Shown piece by piece: positions 34,486 to 49,183 of a stretch of 64,000 nucleotides of DNA. The notes under the pieces were generated by a model. It did not search any database. It was not told where the DNA came from and saw only the letters and a program-made list of their open reading frames with translations. The first letter of the stretch is position 1; each line of letters opens with the position of its first letter. Source of the stretch: Symsagittifera roscoffensis (Eukaryota; Xenacoelomorpha; Acoela; Convolutidae); the NCBI RefSeq assembly GCF_963678635.1, contig NC_087066.1, positions 37,705,755 to 37,769,754 on the forward strand. Direction: 5' to 3'. A program made the position numbers and the translations under genes.

Positions 34486-36256
34486 GCAGACAAGTTGAAT
34501 CACTCCATCGATCAAACTCCCACCCTGCCAACCTCCAAAATCCACTCCCCAATATCCCATTTTTTGCTTTTCCGCCACCTGATTCACCACAAACTAATAC
34601 ATCATCAGGCATGAATTCTGACACTAACTCAGATATCACAATTTATACAACAATATCACAATTCAATAACTCTGATATAGAAACTCCCGATGAGTTCGCA
34701 GATTCCGAACCATCTCCTTCTACTCATACCCAGACCAGCTCAACAACCTTCCCAAAACCCCCTTTCCGACCTATCCAACCCCAAAGCCAACATACATCTC
34801 CCTACACTCCTTCTCAAGTAACACCAACCTACTCCCCGTTCAATAATGAACGCTCTACAACAACTCCTCAGATAATATTCAAATTTCCGAAGAACTAGAT
34901 AATTTTATAACACTTCAACAACAATTGCTTTCTCCTCACACTCTCACTATTCACCAACTATCATCAACAATAACATTATCAAATCCACCAACACCTACAC
35001 CAATTTCAGATTATACTCCATCATTAGCTCATTCATCCACATCAACAGAAACGTCCACTAGTACTAATCGTGCTTATAGACTTTTTAAACGGAAATTCCC
35101 AAATCACCCGATCCCAAACAAACCCGGAACTGCCCGAGAATATGTTAACCACCAAGACCACACCAATACTCCAAATTATCTTCAAATAACCCTACTTTTC
35201 TTTCCCCAATACACCTTAAACCAATCCGACTTTAACCCTGAACCACATCATTTCGTAGACGAACATGTATTAATACCCACACTTCATTGGACAGCTTATT
35301 ATAATTTCACTAACCCCTTTACACTACCACTCCTCCACAGTAGATTTTGAAAGAAATCGAAACGAATTTTTTAGTCTAACCACATCTTTAACATCCAGAC
35401 AATTTACATATGTAGGATAAAATAAATTACTAAAAACATTCACTGCGCCCCGCGCTAACGACTATTCAATTGAATATTACGATCATAACATCATCAGATC
35501 TAATCAAGATCAATTTTTGACGACGAACAATTTGCAAATCCACAAATAACAGAAAAATTTTTCATTAAAACATCATATTTATTCACACTTAACATACTCG
35601 ATAAAATGCATAATCACATTATTTCAGAAGCACTGCAGACATTCAAGCATACGAATCATTTCACAAAAAATTTCAATCATTTTCACTAAATTTTCACTTC
35701 TTCACACCAAAAGAACGCAATTTGCACTGCTCACACGACATCATGTTGAAAACTAAGCAAACACACACCTACACTTTTTATCGTTTCATTCAAAATCATT
35801 TTCATACACACACAGCATCACGACAACCTCACCACAGATTTCAATTCATCAATTCCAAATACAGCTCACCGTTTTTCCTAAACTTCACGTTTTGCATTAA
35901 AAATACTAACTCTCAAGGCATCCTCCGGATTTATGACCCAATCACTCAAATGTATATATTTTGTCCCCTCACGAAGACCTTCAACGACGAAGAATCCCGA
36001 CCCCTGATCATTCCGCATGAATATATTCAACCTATAGAAGTACCCATTTTAGAATTCATCCATAACACTAATTACAATCATAAAATTTACAATCTAATCT
36101 AAAACACGCCTCACGACTTTGCAGTAGGCACCGAAGAACTAAAAACAATCAAAGCACTTCAACTGCTCTAGCCACTGCTACAAACTAAAAACATCATACG
36201 CGTACTAGCAAAATTACTAACCACATCAGATGCTATTCACGATGTTTTCCCTCATG
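34482..36256 (+). pseudogene. ORF X, pseudogene copy A
   Basis: Starts ATGAGCAGACAAG, overlapping the envelope stop as ATGA. The Ser/Thr/Pro-rich first third is open to 34898, then frameshifts and stops follow. The conserved C-terminal part (YRFIQNHF, FINSKYSSPFFLNF) is open at 35722-36102. The last few codons are cut off by the tandem junction. Confidence 0.65.
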
Positions 36257-38386
36257 GCTATAATATACACACTTACAGATTATGAATTTCTGATACTTGG
36301 ATCAAAACATCCAACAGTTCTATTTACAGATCACAAACCAATAATATTTCTTTTTACACAGAAATCAAATCCAAACCATAGAGTTTACAGATTTCAATTA
36401 AATTTAATGAAATTCCCAATCTTACATATAGTTTGGACAGCAGGTAAGAATCTTGCACTACCAGATACATTAATACACCACCAGAACTACTTACACGAAA
36501 AACTACAGTTGAAATACCACAGAATTTTAAATTCTATGTTGCAAAAAATGAAAAACATCACCAAGATTAGAATGCAAATATGCAGTAAAAACTGATGTAG
36601 ATCAGTCACAAATAAATAGTTACAACATTTCCCAACTTGTTTAGATTGTCAAAATAATCACTATGAAGTAGATCTATTAGGAACATCCACACTCAAACCA
36701 ATTCCTTATTCACATTGGATAAAAAATAATACCCAACAAAAGACGATCAAACAACAACCCCACAAAAAAAACACCCTTCCATTAATAGAAAAAGAAAATT
36801 TAACTGACAAAATAAATTTATCAGGACCACCAATAAATGATTTAAAATACACAATAAATCAAGTTTTTGATCTTTATGACCCACTTGACACAATCCTTTT
36901 ATCAAAATTAGAAATCGAAAATATTTTTCTACCACCAACAGAAAAAATTACACTACAGTTATTACGAAAAAATCAAAACTTTGATCCCGTAATTCGACAA
37001 CTCAAATCAAGGCACAAGTATAAAACTAAGCCAACAAAAGGTGATGCAATATTATTAGGAAATAAAACTCTCCTCCGATACTTTAGAAAATATAATAATA
37101 CAACTATTAATGAAACAACAGACCTTTTAGAATATCAGACAAAGTACCTGTCTCCCCCTCAGTATGATGCTGATAGCATTTGACATATCCCACACACAAC
37201 ATACAAAAGGACACTCAGGATCAGAAAAGACATATTCAAATTTTTCACAAAACTATTACTTCCCAAATGCACCAATTTGGATTAAAGTATTGTCAATTAA
37301 ATAAACCTTATCCAAATCAAAAACAAATGGCAACAAAACAGGATTTTAAAGGATAAAGTCTATATTTCAATCATAGAATTTCATTTGATACAAAAGGACC
37401 AATTTCACCATCCTCCGACGGAAATTCTGATATTATGGTAATTGTTGATGCATTAACGCACTACGTAGCACTCAACCCAGTACCACATTGTAATGCTTAT
37501 TACGCAAATACAACACTTTACGAACATTGGATAGCTAAATTCGGACAAACCCGAAAAATTAGTTACAGATAATGGAACAGAATTCATCAATAACAAAATC
37601 ATCACATTATGCCACCTGTATAATATTAAATATAAACCAAGTACATCTCATGCACCTTGGACAAATGGATTAATCGAAGGTATGAACCGTTCACTACAAG
37701 AATATCTTCGATGCATCATTAATGGAAATGATACACGATACACTGAATGGTCAACAGATGTTAAATTATTCCCATTATCATATAATTCACAAATCACAAC
37801 AACTCTAGGAATGTCACCATATGAAATGGTTTTCAATCAAAAGCCACGTAAACCAATTATGTTTACAGCAAATGCCCATAAAAATCAACAAGGATTTTGC
37901 AAACCAAACAAAGATTCAATTTGCTATAATCTACCCTTACATACACATGATGAAGACCACTTTCATCATCCACAAATATTAAAATTAGCTTCCGGTACAC
38001 ATACCGAATGGATTTTAAATAGAGATAAAAAAACACAATGAAATTTACCAAAAAGTAACAAAAAAATTGTTACAAAGGCAAAATATAAATAACCAAATTA
38101 ATTCACACTTCTTGCCAGCCACAGACTTAAAAATTAGAACAATCGAAAAAAACAATCCAACAACAAAAAGCAAACCCTCAAATATCAAAAATACCACAAC
38201 CAAAAACATCTTATAGAGAAAGAAAAAATTAAAAAAATGACAGAAAAAATCCTACCACAGGATCAACAAGAAAAATCCGAACATATAGAACCATCACGAC
38301 TTAGAAGTCAACCACGAAAAAATTATAAGACATTCAACCCACAATATAAAATATTGAAGAAAGTTGAATTTCAAAAACAATTTTAA
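36257..38386 (+). pseudogene. pol: Truncated pol (RNase H C-part plus integrase), copy B
   Basis: Starts at AIIYTLTDYEFL in RNase H. The integrase core carries a unique insertion near 37543 (ggacaaacccg) that breaks the frame between the first and second catalytic Asp. It cannot encode a functional enzyme. Confidence 0.75.
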
Positions 38387-38760
38387 TTTTGATTAACGAT
38401 AATATATTTTTTAATCAACTTCATTTTTCACATTTCCGTATTAACATGCTGAAAATGAACTCAAAAAATTCTAGTTCAAATTCAGCCTATAAAAATCATC
38501 CAAATTTGTCACCATATTATCTCTAACAAAAACTCATTAGCCGACAGATATCAATCTCCAGGCATATCTATAACTAAAACTTTAAAACCTCCAGGTCAAA
38601 AATAAGCAACCCGCTAAAACTTGACAACTAAAATAAATACCACTTCAATATTACAACCCTCCCCTATCATACTATACAAAAATCAATAAAATTTTCCCAA
38701 TCCAGACCTCAAAAACCCTCTAACCAAAAATGGCAAATTAGCCTAAAGTAAAAAAAATCC

Positions 38761-39220
38761 ATGATCATTTGGCCTAAATTACAGATATTCCAAAGATACC
38801 CCATTTATCCAACAAATGAAAACAATACTATGAAGACCACCCAAACACCGAAAAAAAGCCCTCAACAATTTTTGACAAAACTCAACCCACTTGTCAAAAA
38901 ATCAAAAAATAATTCCGACCACACTTGAATTTTGCCTCAAAACTTTAAAAAATATTCGACGAACAAATCATTTCTTAAATGTTTTTTTTTCCATAACAGT
39001 TGATCACATAAAACAAAAACATCTAAATCTCTCCACAAAATTTTTCAATCTATTTAAATGTTTGATATTCTTTTTCATTGAAACTTTTGAATCTCTAATA
39101 ATCATTTCTATAATTTTTTGCATTCATTTTTTAATTTTCTACTCCCTATTTGAAGTATACCTCCAACTCTCCCAAATCCTTGACCACATCTACAGGTACG
39201 AATACATAAAATCTATTTAG
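38761..39220 (+). pseudogene. 152-aa membrane protein, frameshifted copy B
   Basis: An indel near 38908 (aataattccg versus aataatccg) separates the N-terminal part from the hydrophobic part. Confidence 0.55.
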
Positions 39221-39409
39221 ATGATACGAACTATTTTCAATCGAACAGATATTTTTCTTTTATTCGTAACTTTCCTCACATTTTTAATCTCCCTCATCAA
39301 GACAATGTGCCAATGTATAAAAAATGCAATAGTCACCTTTGCCCTAGCAACTATTCTCTTGATACTTTTTATTGAAGAATATTGTAAAAAACAAAAATTT
39401 CCCCAATAA
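39221..39409 (+). CDS. 62-aa two-span membrane protein, copy B
   Basis: Protein identical to copies A and C. It starts immediately after the upstream stop codon. Confidence 0.6.
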   Translation: MIRTIFNRTDIFLLFVTFLTFLISLIKTMCQCIKNAIVTFALATILLILFIEEYCKKQKFPQ

Positions 39410-39416
39410 GAATTAA

Positions 39417-40548
39417 AAACTCAGATACCTTTCTAACATTGCTAATCAACCACCACCAAACCAGCACCCACCAACTACATCCCAAGACAGTCCAATAACA
39501 CCTACAACTACCAACAATCCCCAACCATCAACACGCATTTCTTTTCAAGACAACCCATAAACTTTTGAAGAACGGCATGCACAATTATCTGAACCACTAG
39601 AACCAGTCAATAGCCAAGCATCTTTAAGCGAACCAACATATAATCTATATCCCACCGTGCAACAAGATCTCAATCGAGTCAGACACATTAGCCAAAATCA
39701 AAATAGATCTGAAATACACAGACAAATTATACATCCGCGACGAAATAGAAATTTTCAAACACCCAGAGTTCATTTTAATATACCCCAATCACCAACACCA
39801 ACTACCTCAGTTCTTTCAAGCAGTACATTACCAGAAACTCCCACACTTCTTTCACAACATAGCACCTCAAATTTTCCCTCAGATTATCCAGGTTGAACCC
39901 CAACATCACAACAAATCCGAGAAAACCCTTTAAACCCCCAGACCCCACCGAACGACCACCATATGGGACGACACACTCATATACTCAAGGCGAACCAAAT
40001 ATAGTAAATGAAAAAATAGATTTTTTTTCTGATACAACGCTATCATCCCTGCCAGAAACACTTTCACTCCCATCAACACCATCTTTAAGTCAAATATCAC
40101 CAACACTCTTTCCTCTTAATTTCCCCGCCAACCTTGACGCTAGATACCAAGAACAATCATCGACAAATACCCCTCTACGATTGGATTGAAATACCTTCGT
40201 AGCACCTCTCCCACTATTTGGACAACATCAAGAAAGTAGCAGACTCCCCAATTGGGCACTAAGTAGATTACAATATAGGCAAGATATTCACAAAGATATT
40301 TAAGAACACAACATTCAAATACTTCAACAAAAAAGTCTCCAATTAAAATTTGAAATCACAGTCAGACTAAATAATATTGTTCAACACCCCTTTCCCCTAA
40401 GCCCACCAAATATAACAGCTCAATCACTACCTCCCCCATTTGTAACAACTGAGTTATATATAAATACGATAGATATACCAAAAACACAATTGGATATATT
40501 ACCTTTTGTAACCCATACTCAGGATTATCATACACATGTATATTTTAA
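39417..40548 (+). pseudogene. Proline-rich AUG-less frame, copy B (broken)
   Basis: Same stops as copy A. The segment differs from A by only a few substitutions. Confidence 0.55.
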
Positions 40549-43122
40549 AAGTATTCACATTTCAACACCTACTTTTTCTAATTTTTTCCGAACAAAATAC
40601 AAATCCATCTCCTCGTACAGGACCTCAGGATTTGTTAGTAACACACTATAATTGTGAAGAAAACGAACAAAAAAAATGCTACACAAATATGCTATAAATC
40701 AAGTCACACAATGTGAATCTGAACCACAAGCTATAGAAACAACAAATATAGTAGCCACACTATACTCAAAAGCCCGATCAACAACATTAACAGGATACAA
40801 ACTTACAGCAACATTTTCCGAAAAGAAAGTACATTGCTCGCAAGTCTCAAACAGAAATAAAAACCGACTAGACCATGAATCTTTCTATCAGAGTAATATA
40901 GAAAAATTGCTACATCTTAGCCCTCAAGACTGTAAAAACGAACTTAGACGGTTAAACTTAACACAAAACATAGGAACAAATAGAAAACTGGTAATTGTTC
41001 AAGTTTTCCCAGATTTAGCACATCAAGCAGAACTTGAAAAACACCAAGGTCACATAAGACTAGACACAAATTTCCCCTTCCATGGAACACACGGCGGAGG
41101 ATTGACATACGATCTACATGAAAAACACTGGATACCGCATATAGGTATAAATGATCCCTCAAACTGCAAAGCCGACACAAAAAATAAAGGATACCAAGAA
41201 ATAACGTTTTTTGACTGGAAAATACAACTTGAAAAAGTACAACTTACACGAGATTTAAAAGACGACACAATTCTTTACAAAGGCATTCGACTACCTTGCA
41301 AAAATGACCAAGGATATTGCGATCCTACAACACGAACGCAAGCAACCATTGTATGGTTTATTGAAGAAACCTACACAGTTTTTCAACTAGCAAGGATACA
41401 CGCTAGAATGATTAAATTTCACCAAAAATATTTTATTGAATCAATCCCTTTCGAAGAAGTCAACCCCAATCAAATTAGAAATAATAACAAAAAACTCAGA
41501 AACCTCCATAATAAAGAAAATAAACTAACACGATTTCAAATATAGCCAGAAACAGTACTAGCATGTGAATATAAAAAACCAATTTACAAAACGCAGTACT
41601 CAGAAATCCTTGTCGAATACGAACATGGTTTCGACATGAATACAGGACATCTAATTGTAGACCCCATGGCCACATCTCATTCACTTACCGACGGAATTCC
41701 TTATGTTTCAGTAAAATTTCAGAAAAACATAGGACGAATAGGTGGAAAATTAAAACCACAAGACGCAGATTACAAGGACTATCACTTATGAACCGCACAT
41801 ATTTTGGCGCAATTCATTATGATATACATTTAGATATGAAACTAGATTACACAATAAGCAGAATTTTTCAAGAAATGTCACTCTCAGAATTAGAAAAACT
41901 ACATCAATTATGTGAATTTGAAAGAACACAAATTCTACAGTCACTAGCACTAGCAGTTCTCAAAATACCATATACCAGGATATTTTTTATCCGGAAAAAG
42001 ATCAAATTTCCTTGATTATGAAGGAAACATTTTATGGTATTACACTTGTACCAAAAAAGTATCACCTTTATACGTTTTTGAAGATAAAAGATGTAACAAA
42101 AGAATCCCCATATTCTACAAAAATAAAGTAAATTTTGTTGATACACTCTCAAGACGAACATATTTTTGGGACACAGCAGAACAGCCACAACGTTGTACAA
42201 TTAAATCCCGACGAAGATAAATACTATCTACTTACACCATACCCAACCTTAATGCCACCATTTAAAAAAATTTCACCTGAAAGCTTTCGAGCTATAGCCC
42301 GCAATCCAAATATCGATTTACAATCTTTAGGTATCTATTCTAAATCAGATATACAATATCACATACGTACACAACAATTTCAAGAACTACTTAAGAAAAT
42401 GGACACAATACAACGACAATCAATAGATCAAAACTTACGAAAACTTGCAGAAACAGCAGGATTTTCAGATGTTTACGCCTAAGATTACAGCGGGTATTTT
42501 AAAGACATAAAAGATTACATTTACCTAAATGGTGAAAAATATTGACCACAGGATATATCACCGATCAATAATTTTAGTTTTGTAAATCTCAAGAACGAAG
42601 TTTTAGCCTTTCTAGGATGGCCATATTACATCTTAGAAAGATTGACTATCTTATACGCCAAGTTTAATTTTATTGGATTTCTTTTCTCATTACTAAAAAG
42701 CGCAATACATACACAAGTAAACCGACAATCCAGCGTAGCACGTATATTATTCGCAGGATTTTTGAAATATTTTCATCATCAATAAAAAAAATTCTCTTAG
42801 ATGCACAAATTGAGGAATATAATGCAAAACTGTCAACATACCCCAACACATACGACGATTCAAACAATAATACAAATGCATTACCTACAGAACCCCATTT
42901 GCCAAATCTACATCGTAACCATCCATTATCATTAGTCTCACGAAGTTTTCGGAACTTAGCAATCACAAACCCTGCAAACTTAAGACCCAGCCACATACAA
43001 GCCCCATCCAACATATAAGGACACAACACCCTCCAATTGACGATACATACAAACAGATCATTGAACAGACCCATACCACCACTTTTCAGTCTCAAAATAA
43101 TCATTTTTTTAGCCCACGATGA
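40536..43122 (+). pseudogene. env: Envelope-like glycoprotein, pseudogene copy B
   Basis: Shares the A-run frameshift with copy A and the stop after TRFQI with both other copies. It lacks the short insertion found in A and so keeps the LYKGIRLPC reading. Confidence 0.7.
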
Positions 43123-44894
43123 GCAGACAAGTTGAATCACTCCATCGATCAAACTCCCACCCTGCCAACCTCCAAAATCCACTCCCCAATATCCCATTTT
43201 TTGCTTTTCCGCCACCTGATTCACCACAAACTAATACATCATCAGGCATGAATTCTGACACTAACTCAGATATCACAACTTATACAACAATATCACAATT
43301 CAATAACTCTGATATAGAAACTCCCGATGAGTTCGCAGATTCCGAACCATCTCCTTCTACTCATACCCAGACCAGCTCAACAACCTTCTCAAAAACCCCC
43401 CTTCCGACCTATCCAACCCCAAAGCCAACATACATCTCCCTACACTCCTTCTCAAGTAACACCAACCTACTCCCCGTTCAATAATGAACGCTCTACAACA
43501 ACTCCTCAGATAATATTCAAATTTCCGAAGAACTAGATAATTTTATAACACTTCAACAACAATTGCTATCTCCTCACACTCTCACTATTCACCAACTATC
43601 ATCAACAATAACATTATCAAATCCACCAACACCTACACCAATTTCAGATTATACTCCATCATTAGCTCATTCATCCACATCAACAGAAACGTCCACTAGT
43701 ACTAATCGTGCTTATAGACTTTTTAAACGGAAATTCCCAAATCACCCGATCCCAAACAAACCCGGAACTGCCCGAGAATATGTTAACCACCAAGACCACA
43801 CCAATACTCCAAATTATCTTCAAATAACCCTACTTTTCTTTCCCCAATACACCTTAAACCAATCCGACTTTAACCCTGAACCACATCATTTCGTAGACGA
43901 ACATGTATTAATACCCACACTTCATTGGACAGCTTATTATAATTTCACTAACCCCTTTACACTACCACTCCTCCACAGTAGATTTTGAAAGAAATCGAAA
44001 CGAATTTTTTAGTCTAACCACATCTTTAACATCCAGACAATTTACATATGTAGGATAAAATAAATTACTAAAAACATTCACTGCGCCCCGCGCTAACGAC
44101 TATTCAATTGAATATTACGATCATAACATCATCAGATCTAATCAAGATCAATTTTTGACGACGAACAATTTGCAAATCCACAAATAACAGAAAAATTTTT
44201 CATTAAAACATCATATTTATTCACACTTAACATACTCGATAAAATGCATAATCACATTATTTCAGAAGCACTGCAGACATTCAAGCATACGAATCATTTC
44301 ACAAAAAATTTCAATCATTTTCACTAAATTTTCACTTCTTCACACCAAAAGAACGCAATTTGCACTGCTCACACGACATCATGTTGAAAACTAAGCAAAC
44401 ACACACCTACACTTTTTATCGTTTCATTCAAAATCATTTTCATACACACACAGCATCACGACAACCTCACCACAGATTTCAATTCATCAATTCCAAATAC
44501 AGCTCACCGTTTTTCCTAAACTTCACGTTTTGCATTAAAAATACTAACTCTCAAGGCATCCTCCGGATTTATGACCCAATCACTCAAATGTATATATTTT
44601 GTCCCCTCACGAAGACCTTCAACGACGAAGAATCCCGACCCCTGATCATTCCGCATGAATATATTCAACCTATAGAAGTACCCATTTTAGAATTCATCCA
44701 TAACACTAAATACAATCATAAAATTTACAATCTAATCTAAAACACGCCTCACGACTTTGCAGTAGGCACCGAAGAACTAAAAACAATCAAAGCACTTCAA
44801 CTGCTCTAGCCACTGCTACAAACTAAAAACATCATACGCGTACTAGCAAAATTACTAACCACATCAGATGCTATTCACGATGTTTTCCCTCATG
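43119..44894 (+). pseudogene. ORF X, pseudogene copy B
   Basis: A private one-base insertion near 43393 adds a frameshift in the Ser/Pro-rich part. Other stops are shared with A. The 3' end is cut at the junction with unit C. Confidence 0.65.
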
Positions 44895-47021
44895 GCTATA
44901 ATATACACACTTACAGATTATGAATTTCTGATACTTGGATCAAAACATCCAACAGTTCTATTTACAGATCACAAACCAATAATATTTCTTTTTACACAGA
45001 AATCAAATCCAAACCATAGAGTTTACAGATTTCAATTAAATTTAATGAAATTCCCAATCTTACATATAGTTTGGACAGCAGGTAAGAATCTTGCACTACC
45101 AGATACATTAATACACCACCAGAACTACTTACACGAAAAACTACAGTTGAAATACCACAGAATTTTAAATTCTATATGCAAAAAATGAAAAACATCACCA
45201 AGATTAGAATGCAAATATGCAGTAAAAACTGATGTAGATCAGTCACAAATAAATAGTTACAACATTTCCCAACTTGTTTAGATTGTCAAAATAATCACTA
45301 TGAAGTAGATCTATTAGGAACATCCACATTCAAACCAATTCCTTATTCACATTGGATAAAAAATAATACCCAACAAAAGACGATCAAACAACAACCCCAC
45401 AAAAAAAACACCCTTCCATTAATAGAAAAAGAAAATTTAACTGACAAAATAAATTTATCAGGACCACCAATAAATGATTTAAAATACACAATAAATCAAG
45501 TTTTTGATCTTTATGACCCACTTGACACAATCCTTTTATCAAAATTAGAAATCGAAAATATTTTTCTACCACCAACAGAAAAAATTACACTACAGTTATT
45601 ACGAAAAAATCAAAACTTTGATCCCGTAATTCGACAACTCAAATCAAGGCACAAGTATAAAACTAAGCCAACAAAAGGTGATGCAATATTATTAGGAAAT
45701 AAAACTCTCCTCCGATACTTTAGAAAATATAATAATACAACTATTAATGAAACAACAGACCTTTTAGAATATCAGACAAAGTACCTGTCTCCCCCTCAGT
45801 ATGATGCTGATAGCATTTGACATATCCCACACACAACATACAAAAGGACACTCAGGATCAGAAAAGACATATTCAAATTTTACACAAAACTTTTACTTCC
45901 CAAATGCACCAATTTGGATTAAAGTATTGTCAATTAAATAAACCTTATCCAAATCAAAAACAAATGGCAACAAAACAGGATTTTAAAGGATAAAGTCTAT
46001 ATTTCAATCATAGAATTTCATTTGATACAAAAGGACCAATTTCACCATCCTCCGACGGAAATTCTGATATTATGGTAATTGTTGATGCATTAACGCACTA
46101 CGTAGCACTCAACCCAGTACCACATTGTAATGCTTATTACGCAAATACAACACTTTACGAACATTGGATAGCTAAATTCGGACTACCCGAAAAATTAGTT
46201 ACAGATAATGGAACAGAATTCATCAATAACAAAATCATCACATTATGCCACCTGTATAATATTAAATATAAACCAAGTACATCTCATGCACCTTGGACAA
46301 ATGGATTAATCGAAGGTATGAACCGTTCACTACAAGAATATCTTCGATGCATCATTAATGGAAATGATACACGATACACTGAATGGTCAACAGATGTTAA
46401 ATTATTCCCATTATCATATAATTCACAAATCACAACAACTCTAGGAATGTCACCATATGAAATGGTTTTCAATCAAAAGCCACGTAAACCAATTATGTTT
46501 ACAGCAAATGCCCATAAAAATCAACAAGGATTTTGCAAACCAAACAAAGATTCAATTTGCTATAATCTACCCTTACATACACATGATGAAGACCACTTTC
46601 ATCATCCACAAATATTAAAATTAGCTTCCGGTACACATACCGAATGGATTTTAAATAGAGATAAAAAAACACAATGAAATTTACCAAAAAGTAACAAAAA
46701 AATTGTTACAAAGGCAAATATAAATAACCAAATTAATTCACACTTCTTGCCAGCCACAGACTTAAAAATTAGAACAATCGAAAAAAACAATCCAACAACA
46801 AAAAGCAAACCCTCAAATATCAAAAATACCACAACCAAAAACATCTTATAGAGAAAGAAAAAATAAAAAAAATGACAGAAAAAATCCTACCACAGGATCA
46901 ACAAGAAAAATCCGAACATATAGAACCATCACGACTTAGAAGTCAACCACGAAAAAATTATAAGACATTCAACCCACAATATAAAATATTGAAGAAAGTT
47001 GAATTTCAAAAACAATTTTAA
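44895..47021 (+). pseudogene. pol: Truncated pol (RNase H C-part plus integrase), copy C
   Basis: The integrase core is open over 46072-46677 with IVDALTHYV, VTDNGTEF and LIEGMNRS. The N-terminal zinc region is broken by stops, and there is no RT upstream. It differs from A at a few residues (for example VPHC for VRHC). Confidence 0.75.
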
Positions 47022-47396
47022 TTTTGATTAACGATAATATATTTTTTAATCAATTTCATTTTTCACATTTCCGTATTAACATGCTGAAAATGAACTCAAT
47101 AAATTCTAGTTCAAATTCAGCCTATAAAAATCATCCAAATTTGTCACCATATTATCTCTAACAAAAACTCATTAGCCGACAGATATCAATCTCCAGGCAT
47201 ATCTATAACTAAAACTTTAAAACCTCCAGGTCAAAAATAAGCAACCCGCTAAAACTTGACAACTAAAATAAATACCACTTCAATATTACAACCCTCCCCT
47301 ATCATACTATACAAAAATCAATAAAATTTTCCCAATCCAGACCTCAAAAACCCTCTAACCAAAAATGGCAAATTAGCCTAAAGTAAAAAAAAATCC

Positions 47397-47855
47397 ATGA
47401 TCATTTGGCCTAAATTACAGATATTCCAAAGATACCCCATTTATCCAACAAATGAAAACAATACTATGAAGACCACCCAAACACCGAAAAAAAGCCCTCA
47501 ACAATTTTTGACAAAACTCAACCCACTTGTCAAACAATCAATAAATAATCCGACCACACTTGAATTTTGCCTCAAAACTTTAAAAAATATTCGACGAACA
47601 AATCATTTCTTAAATGTTTTTTTTTCCATAACAGTTGATCACATAAAACAAAAACATCTAAATCTCTCCACAAAATTTTTCAATCTATTTAAATGTTTGA
47701 TATTCTTTTTCATTGAAACTTTTGAATCTCTAATAATCATTTCTATAATTTTTTGCATTCATTTTTTAATTTTCTACTCCCTATTTGAAGTATACCTCCA
47801 ACTCTCCCAAATCCTTGACCACATCTACAGGTACGAATACATAAAATCTATTTAG
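47397..47855 (+). CDS. 152-aa membrane protein, intact frame
   Basis: ATG start (MIIWPKLQIFQRYP), then a basic polar half with KTTQTPKKSPQQF. A long hydrophobic region follows from about residue 93 to 135 (KCLIFFFIETFESLIIIS and IHFLIFYSLFEVYLQL), enough for one or two membrane passes. It ends at a TAG abutting the ATG of the 62-aa protein. Copies A and B are frameshifted, so this open copy may be a chance survivor. The counterpart in the minus-strand element would lie just beyond the window end. Function unknown. Confidence 0.5.
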   Translation: MIIWPKLQIFQRYPIYPTNENNTMKTTQTPKKSPQQFLTKLNPLVKQSINNPTTLEFCLKTLKNIRRTNHFLNVFFSITVDHIKQKHLNLSTKFFNLFKCLIFFFIETFESLIIISIIFCIHFLIFYSLFEVYLQLSQILDHIYRYEYIKSI

Positions 47856-48044
47856 ATGATACGAACTATTTTCAATCGAACAGATATTTTTCTTTTATTC
47901 GTAACTTTCCTCACATTTTTAATCTCCCTCATCAAGACAATGTGCCAATGTATAAAAAATGCAATAGTCACCTTTGCCCTAGCAACTATTCTCTTGATAC
48001 TTTTTATTGAAGAATATTGTAAAAAACAAAAATTTCCCCAATAA
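47856..48044 (+). CDS. 62-aa two-span membrane protein, copy C
   Basis: Identical to copies A and B. Its integrity in all three units, while neighbouring frames are broken, may reflect its short length. Confidence 0.6.
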   Translation: MIRTIFNRTDIFLLFVTFLTFLISLIKTMCQCIKNAIVTFALATILLILFIEEYCKKQKFPQ

Positions 48045-48051
48045 GAATTAA

Positions 48052-49183
48052 AAACTCAGATACCTTTCTAACATTGCTAATCAACCACCACCAAACCAGC
48101 ACCCACCAACTACATCCCAAGACAGTCCAATAACACCTACAACTACCAACAATCCCCAACCATCAACACGCATTTCTTTTCAAGACAACCCATAAACTTT
48201 TGAAGAACGGCATGCACAATTATCTGAACCACTAGAACCAGTCAATAGCCAAGCATCTTTAAGCGAACCAACATATAATCTATATCCCACCGTGCAACAA
48301 GATCTCAATCGAGTCAGACACATTAGCCAAAATCAAAATAGATCTGAAATACACAGACAAATTATACATCCGCGACGAAATAGAAATTTTCAAACACCCA
48401 GAGTTCATTTTAATATACCCCAATCACCAACACCAACTACCTCAGTTCTTTCAAGCAGTACATTACCAGAAACTCCCACACTTCTTTCACAACATAGCAC
48501 CTCAAATTTTCCCTCAGATTATCCAGGTTGAACCCCAACATCACAACAAATCCGAGAAAACCCTTTAAACCCCCAGACCCCACCGAACGACCACCATATG
48601 GGACGACACACTCATATACTCAAGGCGAACCAAATATAGTAAATGAAAAAATAGATTTTTTTTCTGATACAACGCTATCATCCCTGCCAGAAACACTTTC
48701 ACTCCCATCAACACCATCTTTAAGTCAAATATCACCAACACTCTTTCCTCTTAATTTCCCCGCCAACCTTGACGCTAGATACCAAGAACAATCATCGACA
48801 AATACCCCTCTACGATTGGATTGAAATACCTTCGTAGCACCTCTCCCACTATTTGGACAACATCAAGAAAGTAGCAGACTCCCCAATTGGGCACTAAGTA
48901 GATTACAATATAGGCAAGATATTCACAAAGATATTTAAGAACACAACATTCAAATACTTCAACAAAAAAGTCTCCAATTAAAATTTGAAATCACAGTCAG
49001 ACTAAATAATATTGTTCAACACCCCTTTCCCCTAAGCCCACCAAATATAACAGCTCAATCACTACCTCCCCCATTTGTAACAACTGAGTTATATATAAAT
49101 ACGATAGATATACCAAAAACACAATTGGATATATTACCTTTTGTAACCCATACTCAGGATTATCATACACATGTATATTTTAA
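48052..49183 (+). pseudogene. Proline-rich AUG-less frame, copy C (broken)
   Basis: Carries the same stops as A and B. It ends by overlapping the envelope start by about 13 bp. Confidence 0.55.

Larger units (their letters stand above)
27615..36256 (+). repeat. Tandem unit A of the ~8.64-kb triplication
   Basis: Runs from inside the RNase H coding region (GCTATAATATACACAC) to the last codons of ORF X (CCTCATGG). It joins directly to unit B. The breakpoint shows only about two bases of shared sequence (GC). It differs from units B and C at scattered positions, for example 28846, 32561-32564 and an insertion near 32632. Confidence 0.9.
36257..44894 (+). repeat. Tandem unit B of the ~8.64-kb triplication
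   Basis: Nearly identical to unit C and slightly less so to A. It begins with RNase H sequence fused to the end of ORF X, so it has no gag or RT. Confidence 0.9.

Noticed and set aside
34033-34590. 185-codon minus-strand frame (also at 42670-43227 and 51306-51863)
   Set aside because: It is antisense to the env/ORF X junction. The strong base bias of the sense strand leaves few stops on the other strand, so long antisense frames are expected.
36230-36595. New fusion gene joining ORF X tail to RNase H
   Set aside because: This frame only reflects the tandem-duplication junction. It lacks the RT and the first RNase H catalytic Asp region.
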